64,000 nucleotides of DNA from Oceanococcus sp. HetDA_MAG_MS8 (GTDB lineage Bacteria; Pseudomonadota; Gammaproteobacteria; Nevskiales; Oceanococcaceae): contig JAHCMK010000004.1 in the NCBI GenBank assembly GCA_019192445.1, forward strand, positions 186,001 through 250,000, read 5' to 3'. Positions within the stretch are counted from its first letter, which is position 1. Every line of letters starts with the position of its first letter. Below the pieces are notes generated by a model. It saw only the letters and a list, made by a program, of their open reading frames with translations. It was not told the DNA's origin and ran no database searches. The translations under genes and the position numbers were made by a program. Below, piece by piece: positions 34,596 to 43,860 of this stretch.

Positions 34596-34627
34596 AAAAA
34601 CCGCGAGGGCTCAACGCCACTCGCGGT
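34596..34627 (-). terminator. Rho-independent terminator after the DUF1329 gene
   Basis: On the minus strand an 8-bp perfect stem (ACCGCGAG/CTCGCGGT) is followed by TTTTTC. It lies 106 bases after the DUF1329 stop and isolates that transcript from the downstream regulator-cydAB operon. Confidence 0.8.
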
Positions 34628-34633
34628 TATGTT

Positions 34634-34650
34634 GGGCCTAGTCTAGGCCC
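34634..34650. repeat. 17-bp palindrome GGGCCTAG-T-CTAGGCCC
   Basis: Two perfect 8-bp arms around a single T between the DUF1329 stop and its terminator. A GCCTC/GAGGC hairpin lies nearby (about 34659-34672). It probably adds structure to the 3' end of the DUF1329 transcript; a protein-binding role is possible. Confidence 0.45.
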
Positions 34651-34732
34651 TCCCCCAAGCCTCCCCCGAGGCGTAGCGGTAGCCTGAGTGCGGTCATTCC
34701 ACACCCAGGCCTAGAGATACGACCTTGCGGCC

Positions 34733-36100
34733 TCAACGCATTTGCGCAACCCGCGACATATTGTTAGTGCGGAAATGCTCTAGCTCGAATTCACGGGCTT
34801 CTGCCAAGGACTCTTCGTTACTCATTTCCATGGCCAGATAACGCCCGGATTGCAGGTCATACACTGTTCCGGCTGCTGGGCCCACAGCCGCTTCCCAAGG
34901 AATGGTGATTTGGTGATATTCCTGCACGCGCCAAAGCTCATCGCGCTTATCGTAAATGTCGGCCAACACAGCGGTCCAGGAATCTTCATCCACGTAGAAG
35001 GTGCGGCGCTTGTAAATGTGGCTGGTGTCTGGGTTCACTTCTGAATCCACCACCCAAACCCGATGCTTCTCATAGCGCAGGTGCTCGGGATTGAGATGAC
35101 CTGCCATGGCAACGTCGGTGTATTTCAGACGATTGTCGCCCAGCTTGGTGGCGTTGTAGGGAATGAGCATTTCCCGCTTGCCAACGACTTTCCAGGTATA
35201 CCGGTCGGTAGCGCCGTTGAACATGTCGAGCTGATCGTTGGTACGCAAGCCGTCTGAGCCATTGCCCGGGTTGTCATAGGCTACGTTCGGCGCCCGGCGC
35301 ACACGGCGTTGGCCGGGGTTGAACAGCCAGGCCCGGCGTGCTTCCTTCACCTGATCCATGGTCTCGTGTACCAGCAGCACCTGGCCAGCCTGGCGCGGTG
35401 GCGAGGTGGTGAGCTGCAAGAAATAGATCATGACGTTGTCTAGATCTTCAGGCTGCGCATCCGGCCGCCCGTACGCAAAAAGCACATCTTCCCGCAGCAC
35501 ATAAGGGGTGAAGCTGCCATTGGTTTGTACGGCCAGCTGGGTATTGAAGCGGGTCGCACCAATGCCCCGGTACCGGGTTTTATGGTTCCACATGATTTCC
35601 TTGCCCGATTTGGGAATCGGGAAGGGGATGCCGTGAATGGCATTCACCAAGCTTTCGCCATCGTTCTTCAGTTCTGCTTGCAAGGCATTACGCTTGTTAG
35701 CCTCGTAAACCGACTGCGGCGCGAAGGCTGTACGGGCTGACTTGTACACCGGAATCTTGAAGGTGTCCGGATACTGTTTCAGCATGGCCTTCAGACCAGG
35801 CGTGAGCAGCTCGGCGTACTCGTCCATGTTGGATGCCGTGACGGTATAGAGCTGCTCGTCTGGCACGATCTCTGAGTAGGACTCCCAGTGACGCTCTTCG
35901 CCATCGGCTGGGCGTTTGAAATCGGTAGGGCCACCATCCCAAGCCGGAATTGAGCCATCCTCATTGGCCGCCTGCACGGCGCCCATGGGGGTCAAATCAG
36001 CGCCAAGGCGTTCCGCCTCTTTGGGGGATACCTTGGCGAATGCCAAACCAGGAATAACAGCGGCTAGTACCAGCCAGCGCGATGCGCGATGCAAAGTCAT
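34733..36100 (-). CDS. DUF1329 family exported protein (LolA-fold-like)
   Basis: 455 residues, ATG preceded by GAGGAG. Signal peptide to about residue 22 (PGLAFA). Family features: VSPKEAERLGADLTPMGAVQAANEDGSIPAWDGG at the mature N-terminus, GIPFPIPKSGKEIMWNH, VGKREMLIPYNA and HRVWVVDSEV. Members are annotated as lipoprotein-sorting-like periplasmic or outer-membrane proteins and co-occur with DUF1302 barrels. A CATAAT -10-like hexamer lies at 36142-36147 on the minus strand. Confidence 0.9.
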   Translation of the reverse strand: MTLHRASRWLVLAAVIPGLAFAKVSPKEAERLGADLTPMGAVQAANEDGSIPAWDGGPTDFKRPADGEERHWESYSEIVPDEQLYTVTASNMDEYAELLTPGLKAMLKQYPDTFKIPVYKSARTAFAPQSVYEANKRNALQAELKNDGESLVNAIHGIPFPIPKSGKEIMWNHKTRYRGIGATRFNTQLAVQTNGSFTPYVLREDVLFAYGRPDAQPEDLDNVMIYFLQLTTSPPRQAGQVLLVHETMDQVKEARRAWLFNPGQRRVRRAPNVAYDNPGNGSDGLRTNDQLDMFNGATDRYTWKVVGKREMLIPYNATKLGDNRLKYTDVAMAGHLNPEHLRYEKHRVWVVDSEVNPDTSHIYKRRTFYVDEDSWTAVLADIYDKRDELWRVQEYHQITIPWEAAVGPAAGTVYDLQSGRYLAMEMSNEESLAEAREFELEHFRTNNMSRVAQMR

Positions 36101-36177
36101 GAAAGTCTCCTCGGTGCTCCAAATGCCGCCGTCTGCGGTCGATTATGGGAGCAATGCTAACGAAAATTGTACGTCGT

Positions 36178-37005
36178 CTAAAGCTCTTGATCGAATCCTA
36201 ATCGCTGTAGCAGGCCATCAAGCTCATCGAAGTTATGGAAATGCACAGTCAAAGCGCCTTTGCCTGCGGCGTTCCCTTCGAGATTCACCTTGGCATTCAA
36301 ATGGTCTTCCAAGGCCTTGCGCAGGCGGTCCCAGTCGGATTGAGATCCCACTTTTGCGCTCTGCCTAGGCGGCTTGCGCAATCGCAACTCTAATTGCCGC
36401 ACCGACCATTGCCCCTGAATGCAATCTTGTGCCCAACGCGGCTGATGGGATTGGGGAATCCCAGCGAGAGCGCGCGCATGGCCCATACTGAGCTGACCTT
36501 GATCAAGCCACTGCTGGACCTGGGGACAAAGGTTGAGCAAGCGCAAAAAGTTAGTGACATAGACACGCGACTTGCCAATCCGCTGCGCTGCCTGCTCATG
36601 CGTCAGCTGCATTTGTTCCGCTAAGACCTTAAGCCCGTGCGCAGTCTCCATGGGATTGAGCGATTCCCGCTGCAGATTTTCCACCAGACCCAAAATCAAG
36701 GCTTCATCATCGCTGACGTCATCGCGTATCACGGCAGGAACGCTGTGCAAGCCGGCTTGCTGCGCCGCGCGCCAGCGCCGCTCGCCGGCAAGCAGCTCGT
36801 AGCCTGATTCTTGAGCGCGCACCACCACTGGTTGGATCACGCCGCTTTGTCGTATGGACTCCGCCAAGCCCGCAATGGCATCGGGATCAAAATGCCGGCG
36901 CATCTGATGGCGACCGGGACGGATCTGATCGATATCTATGCGACGTATGGGGTACAGGCTAGAAATATCCTGCGTGCGATAATCGGAAGCGTTATCCGTA
37001 TCCAT
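36178..37005 (-). CDS. Orphan ParB-family protein
   Basis: 275 residues from ATG 37005 (the frame opens at TTG 37017). CTPase/ParB motifs are intact: [12 protein letters not shown] and [14 protein letters not shown], followed by the helix-turn-helix ([23 protein letters not shown]) and a C-terminal dimerisation-like tail. No parA neighbour is present; it is next to divergent folE. It could be a secondary ParB-like DNA clamp or nucleoid-occlusion-type protein rather than the main chromosome partition protein. No convincing parS was seen in the window. Confidence 0.85.
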   Translation of the reverse strand: MDTDNASDYRTQDISSLYPIRRIDIDQIRPGRHQMRRHFDPDAIAGLAESIRQSGVIQPVVVRAQESGYELLAGERRWRAAQQAGLHSVPAVIRDDVSDDEALILGLVENLQRESLNPMETAHGLKVLAEQMQLTHEQAAQRIGKSRVYVTNFLRLLNLCPQVQQWLDQGQLSMGHARALAGIPQSHQPRWAQDCIQGQWSVRQLELRLRKPPRQSAKVGSQSDWDRLRKALEDHLNAKVNLEGNAAGKGALTVHFHNFDELDGLLQRLGFDQEL

Positions 37006-37028
37006 TAACTGTTTCAAAGGCGGTATTT

Positions 37029-37571
37029 GTGCAAGAGCTGTATCGGGCGTTGCTGGAGGCTGTGGGCGAAGACCCAGAGCGCGAGGGTCTTAAAGATACT
37101 CCCAAGCGGGCGGCGGCGGCGATGGAGTTCCTCACCAGTGGCTACACCACCGATTTGGAAACAATCGTAAACAACGCCACCTTCGAGTCTGGCTCGGATG
37201 AAATGGTGATCGTGCGCGACATTGAACTGTTCTCTCTGTGCGAACACCACCTACTGCCGTTTATTGGCAAGGCGCATGTGGCCTATCTACCGAATGGGCG
37301 CGTGATTGGCTTGTCCAAAATCCCACGCATTGTGGACATGTTTTCCCGGCGCTTGCAGATCCAAGAGGCCTTGACCCGGCAAATTGCCAATACTGTCCAA
37401 GAAGTGACCAACGCCCGCGGGGTTGCGGTCGTCATCGAATCGAAACACCTATGCATGATGATGCGCGGTGTGGAGAAACAAAACTCCAGCATGACCACAT
37501 CGGTGATGCTGGGCACCTTCCGTAACGACCCGCGTACCCGAGCGGAGTTTTTAACTTTGCTGAAAAACTGA
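37029..37571 (+). CDS. folE: GTP cyclohydrolase I
   Basis: 180 residues from a GTG at 37029 with AAAGGCGG upstream. It converts GTP to 7,8-dihydroneopterin triphosphate for folate. Signature segments: [52 protein letters not shown] (zinc Cys/His present), [24 protein letters not shown] (second zinc Cys) and the C-terminal TRAEFLTLL. Only ~23 bases separate it from divergent parB. The desaturase gene follows after 26 bases. Confidence 0.95.
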   Translation: MQELYRALLEAVGEDPEREGLKDTPKRAAAAMEFLTSGYTTDLETIVNNATFESGSDEMVIVRDIELFSLCEHHLLPFIGKAHVAYLPNGRVIGLSKIPRIVDMFSRRLQIQEALTRQIANTVQEVTNARGVAVVIESKHLCMMMRGVEKQNSSMTTSVMLGTFRNDPRTRAEFLTLLKN

Positions 37572-37597
37572 GGCCGAGCCGCCTCGAGGAGACCTCC

Positions 37598-38548
37598 ATG
37601 TCCACCTTTGACCCCGCAACCATCGCTCCTCAAAAAGAAGTGTTGGGAGCCATCGCCCCACAGGTCGAAGTTCTGGTACAGAAACATTTAGACAAACGTC
37701 AGCTCTGGATGCCCAGCGAAATTTTTGAGGATAAAGAGCGCGACGAACTCCGCGAGAATGCCCGTGGACTACCCGATGAAGTGCGCGCAGGATTAGCGCT
37801 GAACCTTCTCACCGAGGAGGGTTTGCCCCATTTTCACCGGCTGATCACCGTGCATATGGGCGAAGACGGCGTATGGGGGCGCTGGAACAACATTTGGACC
37901 GCGGAGGAAGACCGCCACGGCTGCGTCTTGCGGGACTACGCCCGCGACTCTGGCGTATTCGATATGGTGGCCTTGGAACGCCTTCAGTACGCTTACCTCG
38001 AAGCCGGCTTTAACCCCGACTGGGGCCATGACCCCTACAAGCTGCTGGCCTACACCAGCCTGCAAGAGAAAGCCACGCAGCGCGCTCACGGCAACCTCGC
38101 CCGAATTGCGGCGCGCACAGAGCCGCGACTGCAGACTATTCTTTCGCGGGTGGCCGGCGACGAAGCTCGCCATCATCAGTTCTATCGTGACTGCTTTGCG
38201 CTGATTCTGCGCGAGGATCCGGAGCGGGCCCTCAAAGCAGCGTGGTCGGTGATGCCGAATCTGGCCATGCCTGGTCATACCATTCCGGGTTACAGCGAAT
38301 TAACCGACGTGGTCCGCCAGGCCGATATTTATGGCCCGCTGGACTACTGCAAGATCGTCTCTGATCTGCTTGAGATGTGGGGCATCGCGGCAGCACGTGG
38401 TTTGTCCTCTAGCGCCGAACGCATGCAAGACAAACTCATGGCCCTGCCCGCTCGGCTGGAGCGCTTTGCAGACGTCATTGCTCGCCGCCGCGCTGAGCGC
38501 CCTAGCCTCAACTTTGACTTTCTAACGCGAGCCCCCAGCGCCAGCTAA
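37598..38548 (+). CDS. Acyl-[acyl-carrier-protein] desaturase
   Basis: 316 residues, ATG preceded by GAGGAG. Soluble di-iron desaturase: the two iron-binding motifs are AEEDRHG near residue 107 (ExxRH) and DEARHH near 188. The family introduces a double bond in acyl-ACP and needs ferredoxin. It is common in actinobacteria and some gammaproteobacteria. It may share a transcript with folE. The ferredoxin encoded at 41258 is a possible, unproven donor. Confidence 0.87.
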   Translation: MSTFDPATIAPQKEVLGAIAPQVEVLVQKHLDKRQLWMPSEIFEDKERDELRENARGLPDEVRAGLALNLLTEEGLPHFHRLITVHMGEDGVWGRWNNIWTAEEDRHGCVLRDYARDSGVFDMVALERLQYAYLEAGFNPDWGHDPYKLLAYTSLQEKATQRAHGNLARIAARTEPRLQTILSRVAGDEARHHQFYRDCFALILREDPERALKAAWSVMPNLAMPGHTIPGYSELTDVVRQADIYGPLDYCKIVSDLLEMWGIAAARGLSSSAERMQDKLMALPARLERFADVIARRRAERPSLNFDFLTRAPSAS

Positions 38549-38591
38549 TCTGCAGCAGGCGCGGCAACTCATCCTGGGCAGTTGCGGCCCT

Positions 38592-39848
38592 TCAAGCTGG
38601 GTCCAGCAAGGCCTTTAAGGGCCGCTCCTCAATGGCTAAGTCAGCAGGATCTGGCGAGCAGCCACGGTTCAGCAGCGCCTTGGTGGCCACAAAATCTGCA
38701 GGGCGATTGATGCAATCCGCGGCCAGTAGTTGCCCCTGACGTAAGTAAAACGCACTAAAGCTGCGCCCTGACTGGTGGTCACCGCGCAGCACCACTTGGT
38801 CATAGCCGCTATTCAACCCGGCGATCTGTAGCTTGAGCTCGTATTGATCGGACCAGAACCAGGGCAGACTCTGTTGCGCCAGCTTGTTGCCGCAAATGCT
38901 TGCGGCCGCAGCCTTAGCCTGCTCCATGGCGTTGGGTACCGACTCTAGGCGCAAGCTTTTCCCGTAGCGGGGGTTCCATTGCTTTGCGCAGTCGCCGGCA
39001 GCAACGATGTTGGGATCGCTGGTCTGGCAATACTCATCCACAACCACGCCGTCCTCCACCGCCAGTCCCGCTGTCGCCGCCAAGGCGGTATTCGGCCGCA
39101 CACCAACGCCAATGATCACCATGTCTGCCGCGAAACTTTGGCCGTCGCTGCATAGCACATGGCGGACGCGGTCATCGCCCTCGAAGGCCACAGCGGTTGT
39201 ATCGGTATGAATCTGCACCCCAGCTTCACGATGGATACGCGCATAAAAACTGGCCACAGCGGGCGCGGTAACCCTCTGCAATAGGCGCTTGGCGGCTTCC
39301 AGCACACGTACTTCTAAGCCCAACTTACGCAGCGAAGCGGCGGTTTCCAGCCCGATGTAGCCCCCGCCAATGATCACCACTCGCCGTGCACTAGCGAGCT
39401 GCTGACGAATACCCTCAACCTGAGCCAGGCTGCGCAAATAATGCACGCCCTTAAGCTCGTGCCCTGGCAGATTCAGCCGAACCTCACTGGCGCCGGTACA
39501 CAGTGCCAACTTGTCATAAGCCAGTTGGCGGCCATCGCTCAAAGCCACCATCTGGGCCTGGCGGTCGATAGAACATACCTGCCCCCAGCACGGCTCAATG
39601 CCTTGCTTGGCATAAAACTCCGGCGACCGAATAGCCAGACTCTGCGCATCCTTGTCGCCTGCCAAAAAGGCCTTGGACAGAGGCGGCCTCTGGTAGGGCC
39701 AGCGGGCCTCGTCGCCAATCAGGGTGATGCCTCCGGTCCAGCCTTGCTGGCGCAGGCTAGGCGCCAGCTGGGCGGCGGCATGACTGGCCCCCACAATCAA
39801 ACAGGTCTGCTCGGCGCCCGATCGGGGCTGCGTCGATGAAGGGCTCAT
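38592..39848 (-). CDS. FAD-dependent ferredoxin reductase of the CYP153 system
   Basis: 418 residues, AAGGAGG 4 bases before ATG. Putidaredoxin-reductase-like: the N-terminal FAD motif is atypical (LIVGASHAAAQLAPSL), the NADH-binding motif is VIIGGGYIGLETAASLRKLG near residue 160, and NIVAAGDCAKQWNP is the second FAD motif. It passes electrons from NAD(P)H to the ferredoxin. Last gene of the ferredoxin-P450-reductase operon, 9 bases after the P450 stop. Confidence 0.9.
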   Translation of the reverse strand: MSPSSTQPRSGAEQTCLIVGASHAAAQLAPSLRQQGWTGGITLIGDEARWPYQRPPLSKAFLAGDKDAQSLAIRSPEFYAKQGIEPCWGQVCSIDRQAQMVALSDGRQLAYDKLALCTGASEVRLNLPGHELKGVHYLRSLAQVEGIRQQLASARRVVIIGGGYIGLETAASLRKLGLEVRVLEAAKRLLQRVTAPAVASFYARIHREAGVQIHTDTTAVAFEGDDRVRHVLCSDGQSFAADMVIIGVGVRPNTALAATAGLAVEDGVVVDEYCQTSDPNIVAAGDCAKQWNPRYGKSLRLESVPNAMEQAKAAAASICGNKLAQQSLPWFWSDQYELKLQIAGLNSGYDQVVLRGDHQSGRSFSAFYLRQGQLLAADCINRPADFVATKALLNRGCSPDPADLAIEERPLKALLDPA

Positions 39849-39857
39849 AGGGCCTCC

Positions 39858-41240
39858 TTAAGCCTTGGCGCTCAGCTTGACCTGCATCCGCGAATACCCC
39901 CGCACGAAGTTGGACTGCACGTATTCAGGCTCGCCCAGAACCTCTATGGCGTCGAAACGGGTGAGCAGCTCTTCCCAGAGAATGCGCAGCTGCATCTCCG
40001 CCAGGCGATTCCCCATACAGCGATGCACCCCAAAGCCGAAGGACAAATGGTTACGGGCACCCTTGCGGTCGATGATGAAGTCTTCGGGGTTCTCAATGGA
40101 ACGCTCGTCGCGATTCCCCGAGGCATACCACATCACCACCTTGTCGCCTTTGCGGATGGTCTCGCCCCCAAGCTCCACATCCTGTTTCGCCACCCGCCGC
40201 ATATAAGCCAACGGGGTTTGCCAACGAATGATCTCGGACACCATGTTGGGAATTAGCTTGGGATTGGCTTTGAGCTTGACGAACTCCTCAGGGAAGCGGT
40301 TTAGAGCCAGCACACCTCCGGTCATGGAGTTACGGGTGGTGTCGTTACCGCCCACGATAAGCAGTGCGAGGTTGCCCAAAAACTCCATCGGCCGGTGAAT
40401 CAGGTTCTTGGTGTCCTCATTGTTGAGCATGAGGCTGATCAGGTCGAAGCCTGGCTCTTCGCCGGCTTTTTGCCGCGCCTCTTTCTCCCGCCACAAGGTC
40501 GAAAAGGCTTTGGCCACTTCGGCTACGGCCGGGAAAAGCTGATCACGGTCAGCCAAGCCGCCCGTTGTCTCCGGGCTGGCAGCAGCAATATCGGACCATT
40601 CGATTAACTTGTGGCGCTGCTCATAGGGAAAATCCAGCAAGGTGGCCAGCATCCGCGCGGTGAGCTCCATCGACACGGTGCGCACCCAATCAAAGGGCTG
40701 GCCGATAGGCAGTTTGTCCAGCACATCCTGGGTGCGCCGGCGAATCAAACCCTCCATTTCCTTGAGGTTCTTGGGCGCCACTACACCCTGTACCGCCTGC
40801 CGCTGCTGGTCGTGCTTGGGCGGGTCCATGGCAATGAAGGTTTCCACCGCCAAGCCCGGAGGCCGATCTCCTAGAGTAATAATGGGCTCTGCCGAGAACA
40901 GGTCATGCCGTTTATCCACAAAGAGGATGTCTTCGAAGCGGGTGACCGACCAGAAAGGCCCAAAGGCACTGTTTTTCTGGAAGTGCACCGGGGCCTCATC
41001 ACGCAAGCGCTTGTAGTAGGACGACCACAGGCCCTGACGCCAGAGGAAGGGGTTACTGAGATCAATGTCCTCCAAGGCCAAGCTTGACACATCAGGCAAG
41101 GGCTGCTCTGTGAACTGTGGCGAATGCGGGACTAAACCGGCGCGCTCAAGCGCCTGCTGGGCTAAATGCGCCGCTTTGACTTGCCAATCCATAGGAACCA
41201 CAGGCGCGCTGAGGTTCATCACGGTGGTAGAAAAATTCAT
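39858..41240 (-). CDS. Cytochrome P450, CYP153-type alkane hydroxylase
   Basis: 460 residues, GGAGG 7 bases upstream. P450 signatures: I-helix LLIVGGNDTTRNSMTGG, ExxR in EIIRWQTP, and heme loop LSFGFGVHRCMGNRLAEMQLRILWEEL with the Cys ligand. The overall sequence (AMDPPKHDQQRQAV, AYMRRVAKQDVELGG) matches the CYP153 family of soluble terminal alkane hydroxylases acting on medium-chain n-alkanes. Flanked by its ferredoxin and reductase genes. Substrate range is not readable from sequence. Confidence 0.92.
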   Translation of the reverse strand: MNFSTTVMNLSAPVVPMDWQVKAAHLAQQALERAGLVPHSPQFTEQPLPDVSSLALEDIDLSNPFLWRQGLWSSYYKRLRDEAPVHFQKNSAFGPFWSVTRFEDILFVDKRHDLFSAEPIITLGDRPPGLAVETFIAMDPPKHDQQRQAVQGVVAPKNLKEMEGLIRRRTQDVLDKLPIGQPFDWVRTVSMELTARMLATLLDFPYEQRHKLIEWSDIAAASPETTGGLADRDQLFPAVAEVAKAFSTLWREKEARQKAGEEPGFDLISLMLNNEDTKNLIHRPMEFLGNLALLIVGGNDTTRNSMTGGVLALNRFPEEFVKLKANPKLIPNMVSEIIRWQTPLAYMRRVAKQDVELGGETIRKGDKVVMWYASGNRDERSIENPEDFIIDRKGARNHLSFGFGVHRCMGNRLAEMQLRILWEELLTRFDAIEVLGEPEYVQSNFVRGYSRMQVKLSAKA

Positions 41241-41257
41241 CAGGAAACCTCCAGGGC

Positions 41258-41578
41258 TTACATTTGGAATTCAGGAAGCCGAACAACCATGCCGTCCAAA
41301 GCGTCACTCACAGGAATCTGACAAGCCAAGCGCGAGGTCTTTGCCCCCTCCGGCGTCATTTCCAACATCTGCTTCTCCTCCGGGTTTATGGCGCCGGTTT
41401 GCGCAAACCAGTCCGCATCGACGATGACATGGCAAGTTCCGCAAGCGCATTCCCCACCGCAATCGGCGTCAATACCAGGCACCATATTCTCGGTTGCGTG
41501 CTGCATCAGAGACTTACCCGACTCTAGCTCTACCGTGTGTTCGGTACCGTCGTGTTCAATAAAGGTGAGTTGTCCCAC
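41258..41578 (-). CDS. [2Fe-2S] ferredoxin of the CYP153 system
   Basis: 106 residues from a GTG with GAGG 8 bases upstream. Putidaredoxin/adrenodoxin-type: cluster ligands in DADCGGECACGTCHVIV and RLACQIPVSDALDG. It shuttles electrons from the reductase to the P450. First gene of the operon; the P450 begins 17 bases after its stop. A GGCTC/GAGCC inverted repeat lies near 41616-41633 in its leader. Confidence 0.93.
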   Translation of the reverse strand: MGQLTFIEHDGTEHTVELESGKSLMQHATENMVPGIDADCGGECACGTCHVIVDADWFAQTGAINPEEKQMLEMTPEGAKTSRLACQIPVSDALDGMVVRLPEFQM

Positions 41579-41682
41579 AGGTTTTTCCTCGATGTCGCCA
41601 ATGTGATGTCCAGGGCTCTCTCATTTGAGCCTTGCTGTGTGAGTAGAGTGCGCGCTGCGCTGCGCAGCAAACAGGTCCGGAA

Positions 41683-41699
41683 TTGACATAAGGGGGTCA
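41683..41699 (+). promoter_or_regulatory. Promoter-like element in the AraC/CYP153 divergent region
   Basis: TTGACA (41683-41688) is a perfect -35 hexamer for the AraC gene that starts at 41741; the -10 is weak. It contains an inverted repeat TGAC-N8-GTCA (41684-41699). The 162-base region must serve both the CYP153 operon and the AraC genes. Confidence 0.45.
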
Positions 41700-41740
41700 T
41701 TTAAAGACACTGAGGGATCGTCAATGAGGAGACAGAGGCG

Positions 41741-42817
41741 TTGACCCACACCTTGGCCGCACGCGCCCCGGCTCGGGGGAGCATCCCAACGAATTACACG
41801 CGCCTGGTTGCACAAGAGTTAGGCATGCATACGCGAGATTTGCCTGAGCTGCTCCGCGGCACCTCGCTCACGCCTGAGTCCTTGCTCAATGAGGACACTC
41901 GTCTCACTGGCGCCGAACAAATTCGCATTTTGGACAATGGCTTACAGCTGGCAGACGATCCGGGGCTGGGTCTGAGGCTGGGCCGTCGCCTGACACCGGC
42001 TGCTCATGGGCCTATGGGTTATTTAGCCTGTAGTAGCCCCAACCTGCTGGATGCTCTACGCGCTTTTGATGCGTTTTTGCCAACCCGGCTGAGCTTTGCC
42101 CAATTACATCTACATCAAGACCAGCACATGGTGAGCATTGATTGTGTGTTCACTATCGCCATGTCCAGCGCGGTCAGCCGTTGTTTGGCGGACACTTGCG
42201 CCATGGCATTTTTCGCCTGCGCAGAGTTCATCATTGGCCGTCCTGCCCATGAGGTCGTTGTGCAGTTTGAGCATGCCCCACCGGACGATCTGCAAGGTTA
42301 CAACCAAGCCATGCCCGGACAAGTTGCCTTCAGCTGCGACAAGTTGTGCATCCAAGTGCCATTGTCCTTGTGCGACATACCCAATGCCTCAGCCAACCAC
42401 CAAAGCTATGCCCTCGCCCAGCAACAGTGCGAGGCCCTCATGGCGGATATCCAGCATCCTCCGCAAAGCATTAGGCGAAAACTCGAGTCCATGATGCTGT
42501 CCCATCCTACGGGCATGCTCAGCGAAGACGCCGCAGCATCGGCGTTGTTCATCAGCAAGCGAACACTGGCTCGGCGACTCAAGGACGAAGGCGTCGGGTT
42601 CCGGCAGATCAGAGACGATGTGCTGGCTCGCCAGGCCAGCAATTATCTGCTCGACAAGCGACTGTCCGTAGATGCCATTGCCACTCTGCTCGGCTATCAC
42701 GACAGCTCCAATTTCCGGCGAGCATTCAAGCGCTGGTTCGGGATGAGCCCGGATCAGTTCCGTTCGCGCCGTGGCTCGGAGACGCCGACCAAGCTAAGTT
42801 CGGCACTCACAGATTGA
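41741..42817 (+). CDS. AraC-family regulator divergent from the CYP153 operon
   Basis: 358 residues from a TTG preceded by GAGGAG/GAGG; no ATG is found before residue 29, so the start is less certain. OruR-like effector domain (GLGLRLGRRLTPAAHGPMGYLACSS) and AraC DNA-binding domain (ISKRTLARRLKDEG, LLGYHDSSNFRRAFKRWFG). Divergent position makes it the likely activator of the alkane-hydroxylase operon. Its stop overlaps the next AraC gene by four bases. Confidence 0.9.
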   Translation: MTHTLAARAPARGSIPTNYTRLVAQELGMHTRDLPELLRGTSLTPESLLNEDTRLTGAEQIRILDNGLQLADDPGLGLRLGRRLTPAAHGPMGYLACSSPNLLDALRAFDAFLPTRLSFAQLHLHQDQHMVSIDCVFTIAMSSAVSRCLADTCAMAFFACAEFIIGRPAHEVVVQFEHAPPDDLQGYNQAMPGQVAFSCDKLCIQVPLSLCDIPNASANHQSYALAQQQCEALMADIQHPPQSIRRKLESMMLSHPTGMLSEDAAASALFISKRTLARRLKDEGVGFRQIRDDVLARQASNYLLDKRLSVDAIATLLGYHDSSNFRRAFKRWFGMSPDQFRSRRGSETPTKLSSALTD

Positions 42818-43860
42818 TGACGATGCTCGAGACAGATCCAAGGTTTTACGTGAGCCTGAGCTATGTTCGGCCGATCTTCGATTACCTGCGACAACGCGGT
42901 GAAGACCTTAGCCCCTACCTTGAGTGCTTCGGGATTAACCGAAAGGAACTTGGCAATACTGATCGCCTTGTCAAAGCGAGTGGAATCGACGAGGTTTTCG
43001 CGCTCGCTGAGCAGCGCCTCGAAGACGCCTATATTGGCTTGCACGTCGCGAGAAACACACAATTTCAGAACTTGGGCACCCTGGGCGTACTGATCATGAG
43101 CTGCCAGTACGCGCGAGAGATATTTGAGCTGCATAACCGCTATCAAATGCTCGTCGGTAATCCTCTCTACACCGAATACCGCCTTGAAGCTGAGCATGCC
43201 GTCCTAGAAACCAAGCCGGTAAAAGGGTTTCCTGGGTTCTCACGCCACGGCTACGACTTCATAATCGGTGGCTGGTGGCATATCAAGCAATCCCTGGTTG
43301 GCAACTCCTACATGCCGCAAGGGATTCAACTTCCCTACTCGCAGCCGGCTGATGCGCAACCGTTAGAGAGCTTTTACGGAGTGCCACTGAGCTTTGGGCA
43401 TGTAACCCTCAGAGTTCTATTCGATGCCCACTTTTGGGACCTCGAACTGATGCCTGCCGACCCCGAGATAAAGACATTTCTTGAAGCCTTAGCGAAACAA
43501 AGGCTGAACCGCCTGCAGACGCTGCAAACAGATGCCAACCCCGACTTGGCCCGGCTCAAAAAATTTATCGCTGATCGGCTCGTCTCGGGCGTGCCGAATA
43601 TCGAGAGCGTTGCAGAAGACCTTGGTGTATCGGCGCGTACCGTCCAGCGTCAGTTGGACGACCTGCAAACGAGCTACCGCAGCCTTCTAGAGCAAGTGCG
43701 CACCGACCTTGCGAGAAAACATATGGCCAACTCGGATCTTAGCCTGCTTGACGTCGCAATAATGCTGGGTTTCTCTGAGCAAAGTGCCTTTCAGCGCGCC
43801 TTCAAGCGCTGGTTCGGATGCACCCCTGGGGAATATCGCAAGCAGCTCAAGATCGAATAA
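42814..43860 (+). CDS. Second AraC-family regulator, translationally coupled to the first
   Basis: 348 residues; ATG overlaps the previous stop (ATGA). Effector domain starts LSYVRPIFDYLRQRGEDLSPYLE; DNA-binding domain includes VSARTVQRQLDDLQTSY and IMLGFSEQSAFQRAFKRWFG. It is much closer to the regulator at 975-1994 than to its immediate neighbour. Like that gene it is followed on the same strand by an exported lipoprotein gene. Possible heteromeric or hierarchical action with its coupled partner is an inference. Confidence 0.9.
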   Translation: MMTMLETDPRFYVSLSYVRPIFDYLRQRGEDLSPYLECFGINRKELGNTDRLVKASGIDEVFALAEQRLEDAYIGLHVARNTQFQNLGTLGVLIMSCQYAREIFELHNRYQMLVGNPLYTEYRLEAEHAVLETKPVKGFPGFSRHGYDFIIGGWWHIKQSLVGNSYMPQGIQLPYSQPADAQPLESFYGVPLSFGHVTLRVLFDAHFWDLELMPADPEIKTFLEALAKQRLNRLQTLQTDANPDLARLKKFIADRLVSGVPNIESVAEDLGVSARTVQRQLDDLQTSYRSLLEQVRTDLARKHMANSDLSLLDVAIMLGFSEQSAFQRAFKRWFGCTPGEYRKQLKIE

